Below, in pieces: positions 45,187 through 56,800 of a DNA stretch of 64,000 nucleotides (positions are counted from its first letter, which is position 1; every line of letters starts with the position of its first letter). The stretch is from positions 23,137,191-23,201,190 of the forward strand of contig NW_004454178.1 in NCBI RefSeq assembly GCF_000283155.1, written 5' to 3'. Under the pieces are notes generated by a model, which was not told where the DNA came from, made no database searches, and saw nothing but the letters and a program-made list of their open reading frames with translations. The stretch comes from Ceratotherium simum simum. Its lineage: Eukaryota; Chordata; Mammalia; Perissodactyla; Rhinocerotidae. Made by a program: the position numbers and the translations under genes.

Positions 45187-46237
45187 CACACTTTTTTTTC
45201 CCTGTTATTTTATTGAGGTTGTAATGGTTTATAACATTGTGAGATTTCAGGTGTACGCTATTATATATCAGTTTCTGTATAGACTGCATCGTGCTCACCA
45301 CCAATAGTCTAATTTTTATCCATCACCATACATATGTGCCCCTTTACCCCTTTAACCACCTCCTTCCCCTCTGGTAACCACTAATCTGTTCTCTTTATCC
45401 ATGTGTTTGTTTATCTTCCACATATGAGTCAAATCATGCAGTGTTTGTCTTTCTCTGTCTGGCTTATTTTGCTTAACATAATACCCTCAAGGTCCATCCA
45501 TGTTGTTGCAAATGGGACGATTTTGTCTTTTTTTATAGCTGTGTAGTATTCCATTGTATATATACACCACATCTTCTTTATCCAGTCATCCATTGATGGA
45601 GGCACTTGGGTTGCTTCCACTTCTTGGCTATTGTGAATAAAGCTGCAGTGAACATAGGGGTGCATAACTCTCTTTGAATTGTTGATTTCATGTTCTTTGG
45701 ATAAATACCCAGTAGTGGGTTAGCTGGATCATATGACATTTCTGTTTTTAAATTTTTTTGTGTGTGTGAGGAAGATCGGCCCTGAGCTAACATCTATTAC
45801 CAATCCTCCTTTTTTTTTTTTTTCCCGAAGCCCCAGTAGATAGTTGTATGTCATAGTTGCACATCCTTCTTTCTAGTTGCTGTATGTGGGACACAGCCTC
45901 AGCATGGCCGGAGAAGCGGTGCGTCGGTGTGCGCCCGGATCCGAACCTGGGCTGCCAGTAGCAGAGCGTGCACACTTAACCGCTAAGCCATGGGGCCAGC
46001 CCCTGTTTTTTAATTTTTTGAAAAATCTCCGTACTGTTTTCCATAGTGGCTGCACCAGTTTGCATTCCCACCAGCAGTGTACGAGAGTTCCCTTTTCTCC
46101 ACATCCTCTCCAACACTTGTTATTTCTCATCTTGATAATTATAGCCATTCTGATGGGAGTGAGGTGATACCTCATTATAGTTTTGATTTGCGTGTCCCTA
46201 ATAATTAGTGATGTTGAACATCTTTTCATGTGCCTGT
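45187..46237 (-). mobile_element. L1 3' half, reverse, split by an ERE SINE
   Basis: Starts with reverse 3' end TTATTTTATTGAGGTTGTAA and passes through the 3' UTR and ORF2 C-terminus (frame 45429-45665 carries IYTMEYYTAIKK). It is interrupted by a SINE (45760-46002) and resumes to 46237 in upstream ORF2. Closely similar to the forward L1 at 39655 (both use GTGAGATTTCAGGTGTAC or its complement). 5' truncated. Confidence 0.95.
45760..46002 (-). mobile_element. Perissodactyla ERE SINE with one tail module, nested in L1
   Basis: In reverse: head GGGGCTGGCCCCATGGC, box A TGGCTTAGCGG, box B GGTTCGGATCC, body, then A-run and a GGAGGATTGGTAATAG...GATCTTCCTCA module. Near-identical flanks CTGTTTTTAAATTTTTTTG (45742-45760) and CTGTTTTTTAATTTTTTG (46003-46020) are the target duplication within L1. 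This fixes the order: L1 first, SINE later. Confidence 0.95.
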
Positions 46238-47340
46238 TCGGACACTGCACTTTTGAAGAACAAGGAGACAAAAACCCTATCTTATAGAATGAGCGTGATG
46301 GTGAAGGGGCTTGAAATCGTGTCACAGAGCAATGGGATCTTTACTTTGGAGAAGATCCTGTCTCACAGTGTTTTTGGAGGGCTGGGCTCCAGAAGAGGCT
46401 GGTTCTAGGCTGACAGTTTTGGAATTAGGACCGTGGTGGGTTTGTGGCTGGTGGTGCAGACTCCAGAAGGTTCTCCAGAAAATTTGTCTCAAAGATCTCC
46501 TCCCTGTTGGGTGTGATCAGTGATAACAAGCTGGCCTTTCCAGTGTACGGGTGTGACATGCCTGGAGGGATGCTGAACACCAGTAATCATGTCAGAGGTG
46601 AGACGAAGGGAGGTAAGAGCCTCAGTACCCTTTCTTCACCATCCAGCCACATGTGGAATGGAGCGAGTCTGGGTTGGGGTATCAGTCGAGAAGCCTGAAG
46701 TTGACCAAGGTTGTTCAGGGAGGCAATGGCTAGAAAGCCCTGTCCTCTCAGGGTTGAAGATACTGGGCGCACTGTTTTTCTAGAGAAGAGAAGACCAATT
46801 GAGAAAGAGAAGATGGGGTCAGTGTACCTTATTCTGCACGGCTCCCAATAATGTTGGTATTCCAGGAAGTATTCCAGGAAGGCACATTTTGACTCAGAAT
46901 AAGGAGAGGCTAAGTGTTCCAGTCAGTGGTGATCACATGAATGGGTCTTGGGACTGTGGCAGGAAGCGTGGCCTTGTGGGTCACTGAGCTGCTAGAACAA
47001 CTCATCCTGCTTATGGTCCTTCTTCACCTGCTCAGGTGTGAGAAGGCTGGGATAAGGGGGTACAAGTGGTGGGTCTGTAGTTATGTATTGACCTCAGCCA
47101 CCCTCCACCTGCGGGGTAAATTGGGATTACCTGTGGCTCCCGAGCGGGGTCCAGGCCGGCTGCTTTCACAGAGCTCTCCAGAAGATTCTGTTGTGCAGCT
47201 AATAGAAATGATATGGTGGGTGAATATGGGCCCTCCTTATACACAGATGGATGGTGTTTCCCCCACCAGTTCCTCCAAAGACAGAGGCCCTGATATAAGA
47301 CTGATCACAAAGAAAAAGCTTGATTTCAAAAGCAACAGTT
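46238..47340. other. unique noncoding DNA
   Basis: No exon or known repeat recognised, although the general style could hide an unclassified old repeat. Contains tandem TTCCAGGAA sites at 46860-46880 (separate entry). Confidence 0.45.
46860..46880. promoter_or_regulatory. two tandem STAT-type palindromes
   Basis: TTCCAGGAA, a match to the STAT consensus TTCNNNGAA, occurs at 46860-46868 and 46872-46880 as part of a 12-bp tandem TATTCCAGGAAG duplication. Paired STAT5-type sites at this close spacing can bind tetramers; occupancy here is unknown. Confidence 0.3.
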
Positions 47341-50300
47341 TAAAATTAGTTTTGGAATGAATTATAGTGAAATTAATAACCTTCCACTGGTGCAGGGGAG
47401 AATTTATTTTTAATTGTTTTAGGTCATATTTTTCCTGCTTGATTTACGTTTCAAATGTTTCTGATGAACTTGGCTAAGAAATATTTTGAAGATTTTTGCT
47501 ATGGTTAAGCAAATGATGTCAGCTAAGTATAACAAATATATTTTTCTGAATATATAGACATACATTTATATTTACTAGTGTTTTGGCTTCAAGATTTTCA
47601 AAAAATGTGTATTCAAATAATGTAGGAGAGCACTACAGCTATGTAAGAAAAAGGATGAACCAATACCTTGGTTAATTTGTAATGTATCATAAATATATAT
47701 GTTATATTAATTAAAATTTTAATTGTAGATTCACATGCAATAAAAAATATTTTTAGGTGATAGGAAGTGGAGATTGAGATATTTAAATGGAAACCTGGTA
47801 TATTTTTAGTTCTTGAATGGGCTTTTAGTATGTGAGCTTCTTACTCGAGACAGAATAAGTGCTTAGATCATCTTTAAGATGCTGCCCCCTTCTGGTGATT
47901 TAACTTAATCTACTACTATCTGTTCTTAGCAGCAAAATTGCATTCTGATTTTTTTCCTATTTAAATATTATTTTTATTATTAAACCTGAAAAAGAAAACT
48001 GGAGTCAGCAGTGGTCCTCCCTCCTCTGTCCCTCTTCTACTCCATGAGACACAGGAATAGTTTTCTGGTCTCTACTGTTCCCACTTTTTAAATGATTATA
48101 TTTTCCCATCTTGCTTACTTTCTCCTGTCATTCCTTCAGCTGAGATGTATAGCACCTCTACGTGCTGGGCACCGTGATCGGTGTTTCATGATATTTAGCA
48201 ATTTTGATATTTTAGAGAATTGGGAATATGATGTGTAGTTTTCCAGATCATTATTTTTTATGATATAAACACAATTATAAGAGCATTAAAATAATTTTTA
48301 AAGAAATTGAATCTCACCCTATTCAGAGGAGGTGGCTGGAGTCAGGACCCTGGGATTAGCACTGATGAGAAGGAAGAGGGGTGTCTGTGTGTCCCAGGCT
48401 CCTGTGATTAGGGGATGGCCCGGGGGGCAGGGGTGGAGCCCAGAGGAGTCGGTCTATTTCACGCCTGAAGAACTCGCCCAGATTTCCCCAGAAAAGGGGT
48501 CTCAGAGAGCAAGGGGGCAGCCTTGAGTAAGTGCCCTGGCAGAGGAGTGAAGGGGTAGCCCGGCAGCCAGGGGAAGTGGGTGGCAAACCACAGATTTACT
48601 GGGGAGCCGGCCAGCCTGCTTATGATGACTTAAAAACAGCTAGTGGGCTCATTACCAATTCTTAGAGCTGACACTTGAGAAAAGCAGGTTTCCTGGGGGA
48701 GCATGCCCCCTGGAGGGCCAGAAATGGTGCTATCACTCCACAGCGTCCCCTGTCCAGTGTAAACACTGAAAGACGTCCTCAGAATGTTAATGTTACCAAG
48801 TCTAGAATTCATATTACTTTTAGACTCTGGTCCACTATAGCCTGCTCAGATGGTTTCACTTTTCTTAGGTAAGTATAGCACTTTAACTTACGCTGTTATT
48901 TATAACTAAGTAAAGCAATGCTATGTAGATTTGTCAGTGCCAGTTTTAAAACTGAAGCCTGGACTGTTTTGGGCTTCATTTTCTGCAGCCACCAGTAGAT
49001 GGAGGGAGTGAGATGTGTTGACAGAGAGTGACCGTCCTGCTGCTCCCTGTTGGTGTGACTCCATCGCTAACCCGGGCTAAACCCCCTGCGGATACAGCTG
49101 AGATATTTATAGCTGGGGATTGATATGAAATTCACAAAAGCCAGCTGTTGACAGCAAGACAAAGTGGCAAAGTCTATTTTAGAATGTTTCTGTTGGCTTT
49201 GAAAATTAAGAAAAATTTATACATTTATTTGCCTTGCTAAGAACCATTTAAGAATAAATCAACATAAACTAGGGTGGGTTATTAAACTAATTTGGAGAAC
49301 CACAAAGTCAAAGTATTTTCTTTTCAGAAGGAAGCAATGGCGTGCTGCTTTGCATACATTGTATACTGGGAGTCAGGCATTTCTCACATTTACGAGGTTA
49401 TGTTCTTGGAAAAGGTTGTGTAAATGCATCAGGTTTGCCCTGAGGGCCTGCTGTGCTCTGATGGGAGAGTCCCTGGAAATTGTCCATAAGCACAACCTTT
49501 AATTTCAAATCACGTGTAAGTGGCACAGCTATCCATGAACACAGTAAACACTTCCAACCCTATATAAGGGGATTAAATGTGACATCAGAGAACCCAGCCA
49601 CAGGTGTTGGTTCACACTTATTCAACAGATGCTCAAACTGGGAGGCAGGGGCACCATTCTGATGGCTGTGGACAGGCTGTGGAATCTTGAGGAAATAGAC
49701 CGACCCGCTTGTGAGTTGCAGGGGAGAGTCTGTGTCTCAGACCAGAACCCAGGGACCTGGGAGAGGGAGCAGGGAGACTTGGTACAGGCTGCTCCAACTC
49801 CAGGTGCCTTCGAGTCACCCCAGGACCTTGCAGGTCCGAGCTGGGCCTGAGAGTCTGCATTGCTGGTGAGCTCTCTGCTGCTGTTCCCTGGTCTGGGGTC
49901 CAGAGAGCTCTGGAACTGTGTGATGTGTAAGGCAGGTGGGTCTGGCGGTCCAGGGAGAGTGGGAGAGTCTCATCAGAGGACCCTCATTGTCCCTAGAGAG
50001 TTGTTCTTCCTTTGTGAACCTCAAGTCCTGGGGGAGAGAGGGGTGATTTGGTTATGTTATTTCTCATGTATGGGCAGAGAGGTGAACGAGGGCCCCATTC
50101 CCCTCTCACTTGCTATGTGCACCAGAGTAGTGCCTTATATTTAGAAAGCATGCGAAAAACAAATTCTTCGTTCACTGATCTAAATATTTGGGGCTGTGGA
50201 TGGGCTCAGCTGGTCTAAATATTTGGCTGGTGCAGTGAGTGGGAGCCTGCTTCCTTTTGTTGATCTTGCTCTGTGTTGTAGTTTGCACAGATGAGCTCAT

Positions 50301-50999
50301 TGTTTTCCTCGAAGCAGGTAAAAATGTGTTTACTCGGAGTTTTTTGGATACTCGTACTGAATCAGTTTGAAATGCTTCCTCTGTTTTTACTTGTGGAGGA
50401 TTTACTTGAAGCCAAAATGGAAACTTCTAGCTGCTTCTAGAGGGCACCCCAGTTTACCACAGCTGATCGCTTCCTCGTAGGCAGAGGGAGCCCGTGCAGA
50501 TATATATTTTTAGCTACCGAGGATGTGTGAGCTGGAGTAAATTACACTATGTGTGGCAGGCGTGTACATTTTCTTTCTTCCTGTCCCAGTTTTGCCCAGG
50601 AGGAATCAGATGACGGAGAAGGTGGGGGTAAGGCGAGGTGGCTGGGGATGTGGTCTTTGCCTTTTGTCCTGGTGCCCCATACTCACGCAGGGAGGTGGGC
50701 ACTGCAGGGTGAGCTGTGGAGGATCACAGGGGGTGTTTACTTTAAATAATTAGCCAGCATGAAGGGCGGTAATTGGTGATACTTTCTCCACATATGGGAA
50801 ATGACTACAAAGTCATGTGAGGCTTTACCCCCTGGCTACAAAAATAAATAAATAATTCCCCACCAAGTCAAGCTTTGTACAAAGTGGTCACTCAGCTTTG
50901 GAAAACTGCACATGACTCTGAGGGCCTGCCATTGCTCACGTTTCTCTGGAACCTTCCAAAAATGGCTTTGAGAGTCACCAGCCCTAAGACAGGCACCCC
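47341..50999. other. long unique stretch, AT-rich left part
   Basis: 47340-48320 is AT-rich without recognisable repeats. 48320-49080 is GC-richer. 49100-49330 is AT-rich and motif-dense and may be conserved. 49800-49920 resembles reverse MER5A. Near 50180-50230 a TCTAAATATTTGG motif occurs twice. A CTCF-like site is at 47882-47897 on the - strand and another at 48992-49005 on the + strand. No coding exon recognised. Confidence 0.45.
49800..49920 (-). mobile_element. MER5A-like hAT fragment, reverse
   Basis: GGGCCTGAGAGTCTGCATTG, CTCTCTGCTGCTGTTCCCTG and GTCTGGGGTCCAGAGAG track the reverse MER5A consensus (CTGAGAATCTGCATTT, then GCTGCTGGTCC). Decayed. Confidence 0.55.
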
Positions 51000-51988
51000 C
51001 CAAAAACCAAACAATCTGATTAAAAAATGAGCAGAGGACTTGAATAGACATTTTTCCAAAGAAGTCATACAAATGGCCAACGGGCACAGGAAAAGGAGCT
51101 GAGCATCACTAGTCATCAGGGAAGTGCAAATCAACACCACATGAGATATCATGGCTTTTATCAAAAAGACAAGAGACAACAAGTGCTGGCGAGGATGTGG
51201 AGAAAAGGGAACCCTTGTGCACTGTTGGTGGCAATGAAAATTGGTGCACTTATTATGGAAAACAGTATGGAGGTTCCTCAAAGAATTAAAAATAGAACTA
51301 TCGTATAATCCAGCGATCTCACTTTTGGGTATACATCCAAAGGAAATGAAAACAGTGTCTAGAAGAGATATCTGCACTCCCATATTCATTGCAGCATATT
51401 CATAATAGCCAAGACATGGAAACAACCTAATGGACGTTAATGGATGGATGAATGGATAAAATATGGCGTTATGTATATACAATGGAACATTATTCAGTCA
51501 TAAAAAAGAAGGAAATCCTGCCACTTGCGAAAACATGGATGGACTTTGAGGGCATTGTGCTAACTGAAATAAATCAGACAAAGACAAATACTGTATCATC
51601 TCACTTATATGTGGAATTTAAAAAAGCTGAAATCATAGAAACAGAACAGATTAGTGGTCGCTAGGGGCTGGGGGGTGGGAGAAGTGGGGAGATGGTCAAA
51701 AGGTACAGACTTTCAGTTATAGGATGAATAAGTTCTGGGGATCTAATGTACAGCATGGTGACTACAGTTAACAATACTGTATTATATACTTGAAAGTTGT
51801 TAAGAGAGTAGATCTTAAATGTTCTCACCACAAAACAAAAGGTAATTGTGTGAGGGGATGGAGGTGTTTGCTAACCCTATTGTGGTAATCATTTCACAAT
51901 GTATACGTCTATCAAATCATCCTGTTGTAAACCTTAAACTTACATATATTATATGTCAATTATATCTCAGTAAAGCTGGAAAAAAAGA
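51000..51988 (+). mobile_element. L1 3' half (L1MA-like), forward
   Basis: ORF2 end from AAAAAATGAGCAGAGGACTT onward, with many frameshifts, [11 protein letters not shown] in the frame at 51452-51664, then a 3' UTR with a canonical quadruplex motif at 51664-51689. It ends TATATCTCAGTAAAGCTGG plus a short A run. 5' truncated; older than the L1 at 39655. Confidence 0.95.
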
Positions 51989-52904
51989 GAGAAACCTGAG
52001 GACCCCTTGTGAGCATTGCTCCCACGTGCCCCCTTTTTGGACCGTGCTTGTTCTGCTTGGGTCAGAACGATTATGGACTTTTCCCCTCAAATGAAAACAG
52101 ACCACTCTCCAGGATGTTCCAGAAAGAGAGCACTGGCCCTGTGACCGGGAGATTCTTTGTACTTGCACCTGCTTGAGCCGAGGCCGGGAAGATGAGTGGG
52201 GATCTTCCGGGGGAGGGCAGTGGGAGTCTCTGTGGCGGAGGCAGTGCCTGATCCCAGGCATGGAGGCTGCAGACGACGTGATGGGCTGTGAAGGATGTAT
52301 AACTGACTCGGGGAAGCTCTTGTTTCCCAGTGGAGGTGAAACGTGTCCTTTGAAAACAGGTGATTCTTCCAGGCAACTTTAAGGACAAATAGGCACAAAT
52401 TGCAGCCACAGTAAACCCCATGTTGCCAACCTCAGAGGAATGTAAACAACCTTCAGGGAGCACCTCCTCCCCGCTTTTGTAGTCATTTAGATATTCATTC
52501 AGCAAATAAAGGTTCAAGGCCCTTATCCCACATCCAGAAGGCCGTGAGGGATGGAAATATTCTGGAACTCATTTGGCGGCAGAGCTAGACCTGAAGACCT
52601 AACAGGAGGCAATTTCTGGCCTCTGTTCACCCCCTTGGTGTGAATATTGACGTTTTCCTGCAGAGCTATTAATACGCCTGATCCTGGGGGCTGCCCCTCT
52701 GGGAAGTGCACTGGGTTACCTTTCTCCAGTCTTAATGCAGCTCTGCTTGTGATGTTTGTAACACCTCCGGCTCACTGTGCCCAAGCCTGAAGCCAGAACC
52801 CCCCTTCCATCCCCTGCAGCCCTCCAAATGTCCCACCTGCAGCCCTGCCCATCTCAGTTCACAGTCAGTTCGTTTCTTCAGTTAATCATTCAGGCCCCAA
52901 ACAT
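51989..52904. other. unique noncoding DNA
   Basis: Open frames on both strands at 51956-52517 overlap without domain. AATAAA near 52504 has no convincing exon context. Confidence 0.5.
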
Positions 52905-53982
52905 CAGGATCTTCCTTAATGCCTCCTTTTTCCTCGCTGCTCCCCGCATCCAGCCAGGCAGGGACACCCCTGGTTCCATCCCTAGTGTAGGAAGAATCCC
53001 CCGGTTCTCGCCACCTCCCCTGGACAGCCTCCATCTCTCTGGGGATCACGGCACTAGCCTGTTAGCTGCTCTCCTCGTTGTCACCCCCCCCACACACACA
53101 CACAGTCCATTGTCAGAAAGCTTCTAGGTGACTCTTAAAACCCAAGTCCGGTCATGTCATTCCTGGCTTTGCACCTGCAGTGGCCCCTGTGGCGCTCAGA
53201 ACAAACGCCAATGACCTTACAATGGCCTGTGAGGACCGGAGCCTGGGCCTGCGAGCCAATCTGTCCTGCCGCCTGTTTTGAACGTTTCTTGAGCTAAGAA
53301 TGGTTTTTATGGTTTCACACGATTGGCGGGGGGCGAGGAAGAAGAAAAATACTTTGTGACGTGTGAAAGTGCTGTGAAATTCAAATTTCAGCGTCTGTAC
53401 GTGACAGTCTGTTGGCTCACGGCCACGCCCACTTCCTTACATATGGGCCCCGGCCGCTCTCAGGCGCCGTCATTGGAGTCGAGTGGTTGCGAAAGAGACC
53501 TATGTAATACTCTTGATTGTGTCTGTTGGCCGGAAAAATCTGAACTGTTTCCTCTGGCGCGGGACAGGAGAGGTTTACCAGCCTCCTTTCCTCCTGGCCT
53601 CCTCCCCGCCGCCTCCCCCGCTCCCGCCCTGCTGCGCCAGTGTGCCAGCCTCGGGGCTTTGCTCCAGCTGTTGCCTCTGCCCAGACTGCCCTTCCTCCTG
53701 CATCTTTCGCTTCCTTCAAGTCCTTGCTCACATCTCAGCTTCCTAGTGGGGCCACCGCACCCCGTTCAGTGCTGTGATGTGTCTTCCCTCCTCCCTCAGA
53801 ACTCTGATTCTCTGTTTTCCAGAGCACGGATCAGCCTTTAAGATGCTGCTGCCACTGTGTCTTGCTTGTCCACCGCTGCTGGACGGTAAGCTCCTGAGGA
53901 CAGGGGTCTTGTCTCTTCCAGCCCTGCTGTCTACCAAATACTGCTTCGTAGTACTCAATCTGCATTTGTTGAGTGACTTAAT
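52905..53982 (+). mobile_element. L2 LINE 3' region, split by a hAT element
   Basis: Left piece to about 53235 (TCTTAAAACCCAAGTCCGGT, TCATGTCATTCCTGGC, CTTACAATGGCCTGTGAGG) and right piece from about 53583 (CCTCGGGGCTTTGCTCCAGC, CTTCAAGTCCTTGCTCACAT, GTAAGCTCCTGAGGACAGGG) are collinear with the L2 3' end, finishing at GCATTTGTTGAGTGACTTA. The sequence between is the transposon listed next. Confidence 0.8.
53236..53582 (+). mobile_element. hAT DNA transposon nested in L2
   Basis: GCCTGCGAGCCAATCTGTCC, GAGCTAAGAATGGTTTTTAT, GAAATTCAAATTTCAGCGTC, GAGTGGTTGCGAAAGAGACC and the end GACAGGAGAGGTTTACC follow the family that ends TACAGAAAAAGTTTGCCGACC. The edges are approximate and no clear duplication is left. 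Same general group as 5557-5701. Confidence 0.75.
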
Positions 53983-54046
53983 GTGGAATAGATATTCTGC
54001 AATGTAGGTGCTCAGGGGATGTCGCTAAGTCATACAGTGAACTCTT

Positions 54047-54362
54047 TTTGTTTTTTTTTTTTTTGTGAGGAAGATCAGCCCTGAGGTAGTATCCATGCCA
54101 ATCCTCCTCTTTTTGCTGAGGAAGACCGGCCCTGAGGTAACGTCTATTGCCAATCCTCCTCCCTTTTTTTTTTTCCCTTTGTCTCCCCAAAGCCCCAGTA
54201 GATAGTTGTATGTCAGAGTTGCACACCCTTCTAGTTTCTGTATGTGGGACGCTGCCTCAGCATGGCTGGACAAGCTGTGCGTTGGTGCGCGCCTGGGATC
54301 CGAACCTGGGCCACCAGTAGTGGAGCGTGCGCACCTAACCGCTAAGCCGCGGGGCCGGCCCC
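54047..54362 (-). mobile_element. Perissodactyla ERE SINE with two tail modules
   Basis: In reverse: head GGGGGCCGGCCCCGCGGC, box A TAGCGGTTAGG region, box B GGTTCGGATCC and body. Then come two tandem copies of a ~50-base module, 54117-54163 and 54066-54116 on +, each containing TGAGGAAGA and GCCAATCCTCCTC. Exact 12-bp duplication CAGTGAACTCTT at 54035-54046 and 54363-54374. Confidence 0.95.
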
Positions 54363-54374
54363 CAGTGAACTCTT

Positions 54375-55204
54375 AAAAAACTGTAGTATACACCAGAGAA
54401 GGCAGTTTTTGTTAGCTACCTCCTCTTTTGTGTATTAAAAACATGTTAGATTCTGTAAGTATGAACCTTCAGTGATTTTTTTCTTAAAGTAAAAAAATAT
54501 CTTTTTTTGTTTCACAGTGGAAAAACGTACCTTTTCCTCTTCACGGTGTTTCTCCATGTGTGTGAAGTATTTTCTTCTCTCATATCTGCAAAGTTGTGCT
54601 TGTAAATGTTTTGGCTGTCAAATGTTGCATGGGGAAATTTAAGCACTAGAATTCTTGGTAGTTAGGGAATTAGTTTAATTCTATCCCTGTTTGTCAGAAC
54701 GGGGTGCATTGAGTTGGCTTCCCATCTCTGAGTCAGATGCGCTGTATGCAGCCCCAGCGCACGCATCTGTCAGAATACCAGACTCTGGTTACTCTGGTTT
54801 CTTCCAGCATCACGAGATCAAGGCCTCCTTTCAGTGCTCATTCCCCATGTTGGTTTTTCTGTTGTTTTTGGAAAGCTTACTATTAATAGAGCCCTTATCT
54901 AAGAATCTAGATAAAAAGCTGTTGCATAGTGGACAGATAAAATCAAAGAGCTATATTTTAACATTTTTGTTAAAAAGCTTTCTAGCCGTGCACTTGGTTT
55001 GTTTGTTCATTTTTTTTTCTTTTAAGATAAATATCATCCTTGCCCTCAGAATTGAGGCAACCCTCAGCTCTATAATTTGGCATCAGGAATAGAATTTTTA
55101 AAAAATCTTGGGTCAGATTTATCATCCCTTCTCAAGTTGGTTTCAGGCTGCACATTTGTATTTCTCCTGGCAAATAATATTTAATAATAATAAAATATAA
55201 TAAG
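54375..55204. other. unique noncoding DNA, AT-rich
   Basis: The frame at 54691-55092 has no domain. No repeat recognised. Confidence 0.5.
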
Positions 55205-55420
55205 TGGGGCTAACATTGATTGAGTGCTTTCCATGTTCCAGGAACTGTGCTATGCGTTTCACATCCATCATCTTCTTTAATATCGTTGCTGGTATCCCCA
55301 CTTTACAGGTGAGGAAAGTCAGGCTCGGGGAGTTTATAACTGTCCCAAGGCTGCACAACGAATACCGGATGGAGCTGCATTTCGCTGCATGCGATCCAGT
55401 CCTAGAATCTGTTCTTAACC
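55205..55420 (-). repeat. MIR SINE, near full length
   Basis: ACATTGATTGAGTGCTTTCC, AGGAACTGTGCTATGCGTTT, CCCACTTTACAGGTGAGGAA and CCAAGGCTGCACAACG give the whole reverse MIR order. Confidence 0.9.
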
Positions 55421-56635
55421 TTTTTATGCTCATCATTTAGCATTACATCGTTTGGCACCATGTTATTTTTATCACTGTTAGTTACTTTCTTCTTGCAGTG
55501 TTGCCAAGTGAAATGTGGGAGTGTAACAGGTGCAAACACTAAGTAGTCAGATCACCCTGTGGAAGAACATAGGGAAAGCAGCATTTAACAAATGTAAGCA
55601 CAGTTACAGAAATGTAAAAATTTTAGACTTATTCTACATCCGAAATTGGGAGTCTCTGAAGATGCTAAAAATTGCCAGCTCTGCCCGGTCAGCACATTTT
55701 TGTTGTGTAACATTTCTTCTCAACCAGCAATTAGTTGATGACTCTAGAATTTCAGCCACAGATCCGAAGAGCGTAGAGGAAACAGGGCACGCCGCACCAT
55801 CTTTCTCCCACAGCTTCAGTTTGGTGGTTCATAGAGCTCTGGTTGTTTAAACACTGCAGACACCAAGATGTGTTTCCCTATTGGAATTGCGGTTTTTTCT
55901 TTCTACTTTCAAGAATTTTCTAGGCTTTCACTAATAACCATATGTTTTATAGTGAAAACAATCAAAAAAGCAACTATATGTCCGCAGAAAAGAATTCTTT
56001 GGACGCTAATAAAAATTCACTGATTCCCAAGATCGGCCGTTTTCCAAGCCTCTCGTAGGTGTAGAGTGAGCCTTCTGCTGTGGCCAGTTGCTCACTGCCT
56101 GTCTGTCATGATTGGCATTACTGTCCACATGTGTTTGCAGCTGCTCAACCAACACACTTTTGTAGCCTCTTAACAAATCTGATGCGGGAGGCAGGAGAGA
56201 GGGCTGCTGTTCTCCACCACAGCCCACGCCGTATGGCTGAGAACTGATCATGTGTCCATTGTTAATGAAAGCAAAACTGTTTGCCCAAGATGAACGTTAA
56301 TTCACCCTTTTGCCCTCCATCCTCTAATGGATTTCGGGGGGACGGTGGCAGAGCAGCGTGACTGGTGGGGAGATGGCCCTCAGCAGCTCAGAGACCGAGA
56401 CCTGCTTCCATTAGACCATCAGCAGGGCTTCTGTTCTGAATGTGTGGTAGAATCGCATTCCAGAAGGGGCCTTTTTTCACAAAACGTCATAACGCATCAC
56501 AGTGAGTCCTGCATATCACCAAAGGAGTCACAAACCAATCCTGAGAGAATAATAGCAGAAACAGTTATTGGTGCCCTGGAGTTTTAAAGCAAGAATCAGC
56601 ACTTTTTACTGTAAATTATAATTGTTTACAAACCT
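55421..56635. other. unique noncoding DNA
   Basis: Frame 55530-55850 is domain-free. 56080-56200 (GTCATGATTGGCATTACTGT and following) may be conserved. No exon supported. Confidence 0.5.
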
Positions 56636-56800
56636 ATTTTATACACGTTATCTCATTGGCCCAGTGAGGCTGGGAGGTGGGAGGAGCAGGTGTTAAATTC
56701 TTGTTTACATCCTGTGGATGAGAAAACAGGGTCAGGTGGGTAAGGACGTTTCCCAGGTTCCCAGGTAGCAGAGTTGGGACCCCAGTGAGTTTCCATGTCT
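56636..56800 (-). repeat. MIR SINE, decayed
   Basis: CACGTTATCTCATTGGCCC, GATGAGAAAACAGGGTCAGG and TAGCAGAGTTGGGACCCCAG match reverse MIR. Confidence 0.7.

Noticed and set aside
50892..51482. 196-residue reverse open frame
   Set aside because: Runs antisense through a decayed L1 ORF2 tail.
52500..52510. AATAAA near a repeat-free stretch
   Set aside because: No acceptor or GT-rich downstream element; common by chance.
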